From contig NZ_CP047355.1 of the NCBI RefSeq assembly GCF_030408815.1, forward strand, positions 1,674,001-1,738,000: a DNA stretch of 64,000 nucleotides, written 5' to 3'. This stretch comes from Corynebacterium freiburgense (GTDB lineage: Bacteria; Actinomycetota; Actinomycetes; Mycobacteriales; Mycobacteriaceae). The number at the start of each line of letters is the position of its first letter. The first letter of the stretch is position 1. Below are positions 55,282-63,128 of the stretch, piece by piece. The notes beneath the pieces are model-generated. The model ran no database searches. It saw only the letters and a list, made by a program, of their open reading frames with translations, and had not been told where the DNA came from. The translations under genes were made by a program, and so were the position numbers.

Positions 55282-56222
55282 TACTTACCCTTACCCCCGT
55301 CCCCTCCCTTGATCGTACAGCAAATTCGTCACATGAATTGGGGCCGAATCAAGTTTGCAACTTAAGCGATATCGCCACAGTTCCTGGTGGCGTTGGTGTC
55401 AATGTTGCACACACACTGTATCGAGCCGGAAACGATGTACTCGCTGTGTTCCCAGCGCCTGAAATTAGCCACTATATGCGATTGATGGCGGTAACTGGTA
55501 CCCCACACCAAATTATTCCTGTACCAGGTCCCATTCAAATGCACTTTACGTTAACAGACCCGATCGGTGGTACCACTATTCTCAAAGATCCACCTATGCC
55601 CCTTGATCCGAGTCAGTTAGCACTGTTGCGGGATCTCACTGTGACTTTAGCTGAAAAAGCCCAATGGGTTCTTCTTGGGGGTCCTTTACCCGATAGTGCT
55701 ACCGCCGCCTGGTATGTCGAGGTTATTCGAGCATTGGCTCTCTACCATCCGACTGTTAAGGTGGTCGTTTCAACTGAAGGCGCGGCAATACAAGCGCTTG
55801 TCCGACAATTGGCTGTCGCACATCCACACACATTTGCACTCAGTCTCAGTGATCTTGAAGACCTGACTTCAACATCACTGGCAGAAGCCAATGACGCCAC
55901 GATCCTTGCCACTGTAGATGAACTCTTTTCCTCGGACGTTCCAGAAATACTGATCCAATGTTCGCGCAACTACGCACTGTTGGTCAATCGTGACGGTGCA
56001 TGGAATTGCCGAATTGATGGCCAGCCTGGGCACCAAAGTATTCACTATAAAGAAAGCTTTTTAGCTGGTTATTTACTCGCAGCTGCGAAAAATGTCACTG
56101 CAGAAGCTCGGATTTCTACCGCTCTAGCATATAGCCATGCTCAAGGAAGCGAATGGGACAATTTTATTCCTACGCCGAATTTACTTCGTCTCGAATCAGT
56201 ACAATATTCTCGGCTGCGCTAA
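55278..56222 (+). CDS. PfkB-family kinase-like protein, FruK1 position, catalytically degenerate
   Basis: The 314-residue protein starts MILTLTPVPSLDRT and aligns over its length with the intact 1-phosphofructokinase at 59706–60680. Key motifs are changed: TPNPSID is TPVPSLD, GGKGIN is GGVGVN, the KPNGEE segment is ALSLSDLED, and GAGDS is HYKES at residues 256–260, so the catalytic Asp is Glu259. The frame is intact and coupled to sugR by an ATGA overlap. It may be a pseudokinase, perhaps a sugar-phosphate-binding partner, or a gene in early decay. In C. glutamicum this slot encodes fruK1 with the motifs intact. Confidence 0.85.
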   Translation: MILTLTPVPSLDRTANSSHELGPNQVCNLSDIATVPGGVGVNVAHTLYRAGNDVLAVFPAPEISHYMRLMAVTGTPHQIIPVPGPIQMHFTLTDPIGGTTILKDPPMPLDPSQLALLRDLTVTLAEKAQWVLLGGPLPDSATAAWYVEVIRALALYHPTVKVVVSTEGAAIQALVRQLAVAHPHTFALSLSDLEDLTSTSLAEANDATILATVDELFSSDVPEILIQCSRNYALLVNRDGAWNCRIDGQPGHQSIHYKESFLAGYLLAAAKNVTAEARISTALAYSHAQGSEWDNFIPTPNLLRLESVQYSRLR

Positions 56223-56482
56223 CCCATAATGGCTAAACCCACAATGTGAACTGCTCCCCGTTTGTTGGGTTGCACTGGGACTTGAAGCTGGTCTGGTCAT
56301 GCTGTCACAGATTTCACCAGGGGTGGCCTGGGGAACAACTTGCTCAGGGCTCGTTTTTATGGGTGTTGTGGCCGGTGGTTTGGTTGTGTGCGTCCGGTTA
56401 CATGGGATTTCGTTGGATCTGGTTGGGAAATGTTTGATCTTTGGGCGCCGGCCGGTCTTTTTAGGCTGCTGGTTGGGCGGGT

Positions 56483-56528
56483 TGTCACAGATTCCATTTT
56501 TTTCGTTGTTTTTATGGAATTTGTGACA
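56483..56528. repeat. Hairpin unit C
   Basis: TGTCACAGATTCCAT, T-rich loop, ATGGAATTTGTGACA. It has the same arms and the same one-base change as unit A at 20001–20046. Confidence 0.9.
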
Positions 56529-56544
56529 CGATAGGTAGGGATCC

Positions 56545-56590
56545 TGTCACAGATTCCATTTTTTTCGTTGTTTTTATGGAATCTGTGACA
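56545..56590. repeat. Hairpin unit D (perfect)
   Basis: TGTCACAGATTCCAT and ATGGAATCTGTGACA form a perfect 15-bp inverted repeat around a T-rich loop. It follows unit C by the conserved spacer CGATAGGTAG. Confidence 0.92.
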
Positions 56591-56626
56591 AACCCCAGGT
56601 CAACGGTTGTGTGCAATATGGGCTGT

Positions 56627-56673
56627 TGTCACAAATCCCACCGGAACGGGCCTGTTTTATGGAATCTGCGACA
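56627..56673. repeat. Hairpin unit E (diverged)
   Basis: TGTCACAAATCCCA on the left and ATGGAATCTGCGACA on the right, with a GC-richer loop. It is a degenerate member of the same family. Confidence 0.8.
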
Positions 56674-56994
56674 TTAGCAATAAAAACATCACTAGTTCAA
56701 TAGGATGGGCCTATCAAACGCCCGGGGAAACCAGCGAATACCTTGGCAAAACCAGCCCACCCGCCGGCAAAACCAGCCAAACCCCAGCTAAAGCGGCTCA
56801 AACACCCCAAAAACCAGCCCACCCATCCCAAAAACTCTGGCAAACCACCCCCACCCGCCAGGGAAACCAGCGACAACAAACCCCTGGTCCCAAAAAACAA
56901 CTACATCAAGTGCACCCAAACCAACGCCTAGCCCTCCAAACCTCAAGAAAAGTGGGTTTGGGGGCTTAAAACCTGGAAGTTGAATGCTTACGCG

Positions 56995-58680
56995 TTATTT
57001 CGGTTGGATGATTTCTCGTACCGCCGCGCGAGCCTCGGTTGCTCCCTCAGAGTTAAGTGCAGCTTCGGCTGCTTGTTTGCAGGTTTCCAAGTCGACTGCT
57101 GCTAATTGAGCGCCCACACCTGCAATGGCAGCGCTTGCTGCGGAGAGAGACTTGACTCCAAGGCCAGTAAGTACGCAAGCAAGTAGTGGGTCTGCTGCAG
57201 CTTCGCCACAAACACCTACAGCAGTGTCAAAACGTTCTCCTTCCTTACACGTGTGCGCGATGAGCCTAAGCACTGCTGGTTGCCATGGATCAGTAAGGTA
57301 TGCCAGTTGTGGCGACATACGGTCAGCGGCCATGGTGTATTGCGTGAGATCGTTTGTACCAATGGAAACAAACGAAAGATGCGGCATAATCTTGTCTGCC
57401 ATCAGCGCTGCCGCTGGCACTTCAATCATTGCTCCGGCAATGAGTCCACGTTCTTCACAAAGACCAGCGAACCATTGTGCTTCCCGAGCAGTGGCAACCA
57501 TTGGTGCCATTACCCAGATCGGGGCATCTTCGCTTCTATTAGATTCTTTTACTGCAAGTGCAATTGCATCGAGTTGACGAGTCAGCAATGGTTCATTCGC
57601 ACGAGCCACACGAAGGCCTCGAACACCAAGGGCAGGGTTCATCTCATCAGCCATATTGGCAAACGCGACAGGCTTGTCCGAGCCTGCGTCGAGCGAGCGT
57701 ACGACCACCTTCGACTCTGGAAATGCCTCAAGTACTTTGCGGTATACGGCTGCTTGTTCTTCTACACTCGGCTCAGTTGTTGCTGAAAGGAAGCATATTT
57801 CCGTTCGGAATAATCCAATTCCCTCTGCTTCACTAGCATTTGCTGCCCGAGCAGCATTTCCGTCCTGCACATTCGCTAGGAGCTGAACTGGATGGCCATC
57901 TTTCGTTTTACCCGGTCCACGCCATTGCGCTACTCGGGCCGCCATAAGCTTGGATTCGGAAACCGCTGTTTTGGCCACTTCCGGATCCGCATTAAGTGTG
58001 ATAGTTCCCAAAGCACCATCAACCATGACCATTTCGCCCGGCTGAATGCTTTTAATTTTCTCGCCTGCGGCCACGATACATGGCACATTTAGCTGGCGGG
58101 CAATAATGGCGGTATGGCTTGTGGGGCCGCCCAGTTCAGTTACAAGAGCGGTAAAGCGAGTGGTATCTAATGCTGCGGTGTCGGCTGGTGATAGATCGTC
58201 TGCAAAAAGCACTACCTCGCCAGTGACTTGAGGCAGACCAGGTTCCTCTTCACCACGAAGTTCAGCAATAACACGGTCGCGGATATCACGGAGATCTGTG
58301 ACCCGCTCAGCCATCACGCCGCCCACTGCTTCAAATTGGGTAATGAATTTTGTTGTTGCGGTTACAATCGCATAATCCGCTGGATGCCCACCTGTAATGC
58401 CCTTTTTTACGGCTTTTCGCCAACCACGATCTCGCACCATTCCCGCTGTTGCAGCAAGCACTTCACTTGCCGCACCGACAGCAGCATTGGAACGTTCGGT
58501 GAGGCGATCGGCAACTGTATCAGCCGCTTTTAGGAAGCGTTCAAATTCGGCTTCACGTTCCGATTCTGCAACAACTGCGCCAGCTTGTGGAAGTTGTGGT
58601 CGGGGACGGATCCACACTGCTTCGGCGTAGCTCACACCGGGCACAACCGCAGTGCCCTTAAAAACTGTGTCTTTAGTCAC
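56995..58680 (-). CDS. ptsI: PTS enzyme I (phosphoenolpyruvate–protein phosphotransferase)
   Basis: The 561-residue enzyme I takes phosphate from phosphoenolpyruvate and passes it to HPr. The phosphorylated His189 lies in GGPTSHTAIIAR. The PEP-binding TIM barrel has GLFRTEICFL, the SLDAGSDKP region and SFVSIGTNDLTQYT, and GVCGEAAADP is near the end. It is slightly shorter than enteric EI. The gene is convergent with the fruK1-like gene across the repeat element and divergent from fruR, as in C. glutamicum. The start is GTG at 58680. Confidence 0.95.
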   Translation of the reverse strand: MTKDTVFKGTAVVPGVSYAEAVWIRPRPQLPQAGAVVAESEREAEFERFLKAADTVADRLTERSNAAVGAASEVLAATAGMVRDRGWRKAVKKGITGGHPADYAIVTATTKFITQFEAVGGVMAERVTDLRDIRDRVIAELRGEEEPGLPQVTGEVVLFADDLSPADTAALDTTRFTALVTELGGPTSHTAIIARQLNVPCIVAAGEKIKSIQPGEMVMVDGALGTITLNADPEVAKTAVSESKLMAARVAQWRGPGKTKDGHPVQLLANVQDGNAARAANASEAEGIGLFRTEICFLSATTEPSVEEQAAVYRKVLEAFPESKVVVRSLDAGSDKPVAFANMADEMNPALGVRGLRVARANEPLLTRQLDAIALAVKESNRSEDAPIWVMAPMVATAREAQWFAGLCEERGLIAGAMIEVPAAALMADKIMPHLSFVSIGTNDLTQYTMAADRMSPQLAYLTDPWQPAVLRLIAHTCKEGERFDTAVGVCGEAAADPLLACVLTGLGVKSLSAASAAIAGVGAQLAAVDLETCKQAAEAALNSEGATEARAAVREIIQPK

Positions 58681-58920
58681 TTTTGCTTTTCCCTACCATG
58701 CTCGTCACTTGCATTATCTTTCCTAGCCTAACATCATTTTCCCAACACGTCCGTAACCAATCAGACATTTCAATGTTGACAAACCCACACTAGTGGGCGT
58801 AAACAGAAATAGAAGCCACAAAAATCAACGTAGCTATCAAGGGTTTTCCAATAAATCGGATATTCCCACACCAAAAATGTTCCGATATGTTGGTTTTCCA
58901 AAGCACACTTGGAGGTGAGC
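58681..58920. promoter_or_regulatory. ptsI–fruR divergent control region
   Basis: An imperfect inverted repeat, CCAATAAATCGGA (58848–58860) and TCCGATATGTTGG (58881–58893), lies 30–70 bp before fruR. It is a candidate binding site for FruR or SugR. GGAGGTGA just before 58921 is the fruR ribosome site. Confidence 0.45.
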
Positions 58921-59709
58921 ATGTTCACAGTTGCACAGCGCCGTTCGGAAATTGCCAATACAACGGCGACCCATGGGCATTCAAGCGTGGCAGAACTCGC
59001 ACTTCGTTTTGATGTGACCCAAGAAACAATCAGGCGTGATCTTAAAGCATTAGAAGCCGATAACCTTGTTCATCGTGTTCATGGTGGTGCGGTGGCCCCT
59101 CTTCAACATAATGAACCTGCAGCTCAGGAACCCAGCTTTGCGCAAGCTTTTTTGCGTTATGCACCCGAAAAGAAGGCTATTGCACATGCCGCACTGCGGC
59201 TACTTCCGGCCACCTCAGGCAGTATGTTTTTGGATGCTGGAACCACTACAGCAGCGTTTGCAGCAGCTATGACTCAGCATTATCGTGATCAACGTTGGAC
59301 GGTCGTTACAAACTCCTTGCCTGCCGCAATGACACTTTCTATTGCAGGAGTTCCGGGTATAAATCTGCTCGGCGGCCCAATGCGCACGTTTACTCGTGCC
59401 GTAATCGGGCAACAAGCGGTACAAACACTTGATTCTTTGCGCGCAGATATTGCGTTTCTAGGTACCAATGCCATTTCTGCTCAGCATGGACTTTCCACCC
59501 CAGACCCCACAGCGGCTGCGGTAAAACAAGCGATGGTGCGCCAAGCTTCACAAGTTGTGGTTCTGTGTGATTCCTCAAAGTTTAACCAGGATTTCCTGGT
59601 CACATTTGCAGACCTTGACGATATTGACATCGTGGTTACCGATTCCAACGCTTCACCTAAATTCCTCTCTCTTCTCCGCTCCCACAAAATTGAGGTGGTC
59701 CAACCGTGA
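58921..59709 (+). CDS. fruR: DeoR-family fructose regulator FruR
   Basis: The ATG at 58921 (MFTVAQRRSEIANT) follows GGAGGTGAGC. The 262-residue protein has a DeoR winged helix (SVAELALRFDVTQETIRRDLK) and a DeoRC sensor domain; it is a paralogue of SugR at 54.5 kb. In C. glutamicum FruR attenuates induction of ptsI and the fructose operon. The stop overlaps fruK (GTGA). Confidence 0.92.
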   Translation: MFTVAQRRSEIANTTATHGHSSVAELALRFDVTQETIRRDLKALEADNLVHRVHGGAVAPLQHNEPAAQEPSFAQAFLRYAPEKKAIAHAALRLLPATSGSMFLDAGTTTAAFAAAMTQHYRDQRWTVVTNSLPAAMTLSIAGVPGINLLGGPMRTFTRAVIGQQAVQTLDSLRADIAFLGTNAISAQHGLSTPDPTAAAVKQAMVRQASQVVVLCDSSKFNQDFLVTFADLDDIDIVVTDSNASPKFLSLLRSHKIEVVQP

Positions 59710-60680
59710 TCCTCACCCTCACCCCAAATCCCAGTATTGACCAAACCCTTGTTCTTCCAGAAACATTGCGGCCCGGTACCGTGCAACGTGCCGAAAGCGT
59801 GTCCAGTGTTGCTGGTGGTAAGGGTATTAATGTTTCCCAAGCCTGTGTAAATGCAAATGTGGAAACGCTTGCAGTGTTTCCGTGTGGCACCAATGACCCG
59901 TTTTTGCGTCTCGTTAAACAGCAAGCTTTACCGTATCTAGCAACCCCGATTGCTGGCACAGTGCGTACAAACACCACTGTGACTAGCCCCACCGGTGAAA
60001 CCACAAAACTCAATGGTCCCGGACCAACTCTTTCAGCTCACGACCTCCGCGCACTCCAGGATTCGCTTCTCGACGCCGCCCCCCGTGCACATGCAATCGT
60101 ACTCGCGGGTTCTCTACCTCAAGGCATTCCTGTTGATTGGTATGTCACATTGACCGCATTATTGCGGGAGGCTGTTCCAAATATCCCAATCGCTATCGAT
60201 ACCTCTGACGCTCCACTGCGAGCTCTTTATGCCGGCTTGGATAGTGGAATTGCTCCCGACATCATTAAGCCGAACGGCGAGGAATTGGGGCAGATGCTTG
60301 GCATTGATGGTCAGGCACTTGAAGATGCCGCGGCACGGGGAAACTTTGAGCCCATTGTGGCCGCAGCTCGGAGGGTCGTCGAACGTGGCATTGCCGAGGT
60401 ACTTGTCACACTTGGTGCTGCTGGTGCAGTACTAGTGACTGCTGAAGGTGCTTTTCAAGCCTATCCCCCTCCAATTACCTGTGTTTCAACTGTTGGAGCG
60501 GGCGACAGCACGCTTGCTTCATATGTACTAAGCAGAACCATGCTTGGCTGCTCGTTTCTTGAAGCTCTAGAAAAAGCCGTTGCCTATGGCGCTGCCGCTG
60601 CGTCCTTGCCAGGCACCGTAATCCCGTCCCCACATGATGTGAATTTTGCCGACACAATATCCCAAACCCTCTCGTTTTAG
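59706..60680 (+). CDS. fruK: 1-phosphofructokinase
   Basis: The 324-residue PfkB-family enzyme phosphorylates fructose 1-phosphate to fructose 1,6-bisphosphate. All active-site signatures are intact: TPNPSIDQT, GGKGINVSQA, LAGSLPQG, IIKPNGEELGQ and STVGAGDSTLASYVL with the catalytic Asp. It lies between fruR and ptsF, overlapping fruR by 4 bp, so fructose entry and its second phosphorylation are co-expressed. The intact motifs contrast with the degenerate paralogue at 55278–56222. Confidence 0.95.
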   Translation: MILTLTPNPSIDQTLVLPETLRPGTVQRAESVSSVAGGKGINVSQACVNANVETLAVFPCGTNDPFLRLVKQQALPYLATPIAGTVRTNTTVTSPTGETTKLNGPGPTLSAHDLRALQDSLLDAAPRAHAIVLAGSLPQGIPVDWYVTLTALLREAVPNIPIAIDTSDAPLRALYAGLDSGIAPDIIKPNGEELGQMLGIDGQALEDAAARGNFEPIVAAARRVVERGIAEVLVTLGAAGAVLVTAEGAFQAYPPPITCVSTVGAGDSTLASYVLSRTMLGCSFLEALEKAVAYGAAAASLPGTVIPSPHDVNFADTISQTLSF

Positions 60681-60692
60681 GAGGACCCAATT

Positions 60693-62699
60693 ATGAGCAT
60701 TATTACGCCCTCGCTCGTCACACTTGATGCCGATTTTGGCGATACACCCCCGGCTGTCATTGGCCGACTTGCAGAATCCGTTGCTTCGGCTGGCCGCACT
60801 ACCAATCCTGAGGTTTTAGCGGAGGATGCCCGCATTCGTGAAGCCAAGTCCCCCACAGGGGTTCCTGGTGGAGTAGCAATCCCTCACTGTCGTTCTTCTG
60901 CCGTTAATGAACCAACGCTTGCATTTGCGCGGCTTTCGAATCCTGTTGATTTCGGCGGGCCCGATGGCGATGCCAACCTTGTTTTTCTGATTGCCGCACC
61001 AGAGGGTGGCGGAAAAGCTCACTTAAAAATCTTGTCCGCATTGGCTCGAGCGCTGGTTCGTAAAGACTTTATCCAGGCACTTCGAGACGCAAAAAGCAAT
61101 GAAGAGATTGTTGCTTTAGTTGATGAAGTACTCAATAAGACAAAAAAGCGAACAACAACGACTTCCCCACCTGAGCAAGATTCACCAGCCTCCAACGCGG
61201 CCCTAACCCGCATAGTGGCGATTACCGCTTGTCCTACGGGAATTGCTCACACCTATATGGCTGCTGATTCCTTAACACAAACTGCGGCCGAAATGGACGG
61301 GGTTGAATTGGTAGTGGAGACACAAGGTTCTTCATCCGTAACACCCCTGGCCAGCGATGTAATTGCAGCGGCAGACGCAGTCATTTTCGCTACTGATGTA
61401 GGTGTTAAGGACCGCGAGCGTTTTTCCGGTAAGCCTGTAATTGAATCTGGGGTAAAACGCGCCATTAATGAACCCAAAGCTATGATTTCGGAAGCATTGG
61501 CGGCTGCAAAAAATCCAAATGCTCGCCGAGTTTCTGGTTCCGCAGCAGCGACTGGGAACGAAGATTCATCAGCCTCCCAATTAAGCTGGGGCAAGCGCAT
61601 CCAGCAAGCCGTAATGACCGGGGTTTCGTATATGATCCCATTCGTTGCGGCAGGTGGTCTATTATTGGCACTCGGCTTTCTTATCGGGGGCTACGATATG
61701 GCTAATGGTTGGGAAGACATCGTAGCCAACCATTCATTGACTAATCTCCCAGATCATGAGGTCAATGGCATGACCTTTGATCGTGGTGGCTTCGCCTTAT
61801 ATTTCGGCGCCGTTTTATTTGCTACGGGCCAGGCGGCAATGGGCTTTATTGTACCTGCACTTTCTGGCTATATTGCCTACGCTCTGGCTGGCCGTCCGGG
61901 TATTGCCCCTGGATTTGTTGGCGGCGCAATTTCTGTTGCTGTTGGCGCTGGTTTTATCGGCGGCTTGGTTACCGGTATTCTCGCTGGTTTTGTCTCTTGG
62001 TGGATTGCTTCATGGAAGGTTCCTCGCGTAATCGCTTCGCTTATGCCTGTGGCGATTATTCCATTGCTTTCTTCCCTTATTGTCGGTTTGTCCATGTACT
62101 TATTCCTTGGACGGCCCCTGGCCGCGGTACTGGAAGGGCTTACTTCTTGGCTTGAATCAATGTCCGGATCTTCCGCAGTATTGCTTGGCATTATTCTCGG
62201 CCTGATGATGTGTTTTGATTTGGGCGGGCCGGTCAATAAGGCTGCATATCTCTTTGCTACCGCAGGTCTTTCCAGCCCTGACCCAGCGGCGTTAAAGATT
62301 ATGGCAGCTGTTATGGCAGCCGGTATGGTTCCTCCAATTGCATTGTCTATTGCCACCTTTATTCGCCCACGTTTATTCACTCCTGCCGAGCAGGAAAACG
62401 GCAAATCAGCATGGCTGCTTGGGCTTTCGTTTATTTCCGAAGGTGCAATCCCGTTTGCTGCTGCTGACCCATTCCGTGTAATTCCTGCCATGATGGTTGG
62501 CGGTGCTGCTACTGGCGCCATTTCCATGGCATTCGGAATTGGTTCTCGTGCTCCCCACGGTGGTGTATTCGTACTGTTTGCGATCGACCCAGCTTGGGCT
62601 TGGATTGTTGCGATTTTGGTTGGGTCGCTTATTTCCGCTCTAGCAGTCATTGGGCTTAAACAATTCGCACACAAAGCACCCGCTGCGAATCGGACATAA
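60693..62699 (+). CDS. ptsF: Fructose-specific PTS EIIABC
   Basis: The 668-residue protein holds all three EII parts: EIIA (about 1–150, phospho-His65 in AIPHCRSS), EIIB (about 170–275, phospho-Cys180 in ITACPTGIAHTYMAADSL) and EIIC with eight to ten membrane helices (about 300–660, FDLGGPVNKAAY). It imports fructose as fructose 1-phosphate. AGGAGG lies seven bases before the ATG. The order EIIA–EIIB–EIIC is that of the corynebacterial PtsF. Confidence 0.95.
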   Translation: MSIITPSLVTLDADFGDTPPAVIGRLAESVASAGRTTNPEVLAEDARIREAKSPTGVPGGVAIPHCRSSAVNEPTLAFARLSNPVDFGGPDGDANLVFLIAAPEGGGKAHLKILSALARALVRKDFIQALRDAKSNEEIVALVDEVLNKTKKRTTTTSPPEQDSPASNAALTRIVAITACPTGIAHTYMAADSLTQTAAEMDGVELVVETQGSSSVTPLASDVIAAADAVIFATDVGVKDRERFSGKPVIESGVKRAINEPKAMISEALAAAKNPNARRVSGSAAATGNEDSSASQLSWGKRIQQAVMTGVSYMIPFVAAGGLLLALGFLIGGYDMANGWEDIVANHSLTNLPDHEVNGMTFDRGGFALYFGAVLFATGQAAMGFIVPALSGYIAYALAGRPGIAPGFVGGAISVAVGAGFIGGLVTGILAGFVSWWIASWKVPRVIASLMPVAIIPLLSSLIVGLSMYLFLGRPLAAVLEGLTSWLESMSGSSAVLLGIILGLMMCFDLGGPVNKAAYLFATAGLSSPDPAALKIMAAVMAAGMVPPIALSIATFIRPRLFTPAEQENGKSAWLLGLSFISEGAIPFAAADPFRVIPAMMVGGAATGAISMAFGIGSRAPHGGVFVLFAIDPAWAWIVAILVGSLISALAVIGLKQFAHKAPAANRT

Positions 62700-62789
62700 C
62701 CAAAAATAGTTTTTTGAAAAAACCTAGCGGAAACCACAACGGTTCCGTAAAGTTGGACATAGCGCCACCTCCAAAGAAAGGACCCTCAC

Positions 62790-63059
62790 ATGGCATCTAA
62801 AACTGTGACTGTAGGCTCTGCTGTAGGCCTTCACGCTCGCCCGGCAGCTATCATTGCGGAAGCAGCCTCGGAGTATGACGAGGATATTTTCCTCGCCCTG
62901 GTTGGGGAAGAAGATGATGAAGACCCTGCTGAAGCCGCTTCTTCAATGATGATTATGGCTCTTGGCGCAGAAAAAGGCGCCCAGGTTGTAGTCACTTCAG
63001 ACAATGCCGAAGCTGTAGAGAAAATTGCTTCTTTGATTGAACAAGATTTGGACGCTTAA
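62790..63059 (+). CDS. ptsH: Phosphocarrier protein HPr
   Basis: The 89-residue HPr carries phospho-His15 in VGLHARPAA and a Ser pair in EAASSMMIMALGA where the regulatory Ser of Firmicutes lies. An acidic insertion, GEEDDEDPAE, precedes that Ser pair. It transfers phosphate from enzyme I to EII. AAAGGAC precedes the ATG. The upstream gap of 90 bp contains an imperfect hairpin, CGGAAACC…GGTTCCG, that could let ptsH be expressed differently from ptsF. Confidence 0.95.
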   Translation: MASKTVTVGSAVGLHARPAAIIAEAASEYDEDIFLALVGEEDDEDPAEAASSMMIMALGAEKGAQVVVTSDNAEAVEKIASLIEQDLDA

Positions 63060-63081
63060 GCCTTCCTGCAGTTCACAAATG

Positions 63082-63117
63082 AAAACCGCCGCTCGTAGTG
63101 TTACTCGCGGCGGTTTT
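63082..63117. terminator. Bidirectional terminator between ptsH and the uracil permease gene
   Basis: AAAACCGCCGC (63082–63092) pairs with GCGGCGGTTTT (63107–63117), giving U runs on both strands between convergent genes. Confidence 0.85.
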
Positions 63118-63128
63118 ACTTTTGCGTT

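Larger units (their letters stand above)
56240..56950. repeat. GT/AC-skewed hairpin element, copy 2
   Basis: This fills the gap between fruK1 and the convergent ptsI. The left arm is G+T-rich, the core has three hairpins of the TGTCACAGATTCCAT family plus a half-site at 56303, and the right arm is A+C-rich with recurrent AAACCAGCCMAMCC. The core and arm segments match copy 1 at 19.68–20.4 kb. Candidate degenerate terminal inverted repeats are at 56374–56391 and 56910–56926. Open frames within it are low-complexity and not credible. Confidence 0.75.

Noticed and set aside
56246..56969. Open frames in the fruK1–ptsI gap
   Set aside because: Same low-complexity origin as in the first repeat element; the frames run through the hairpins.
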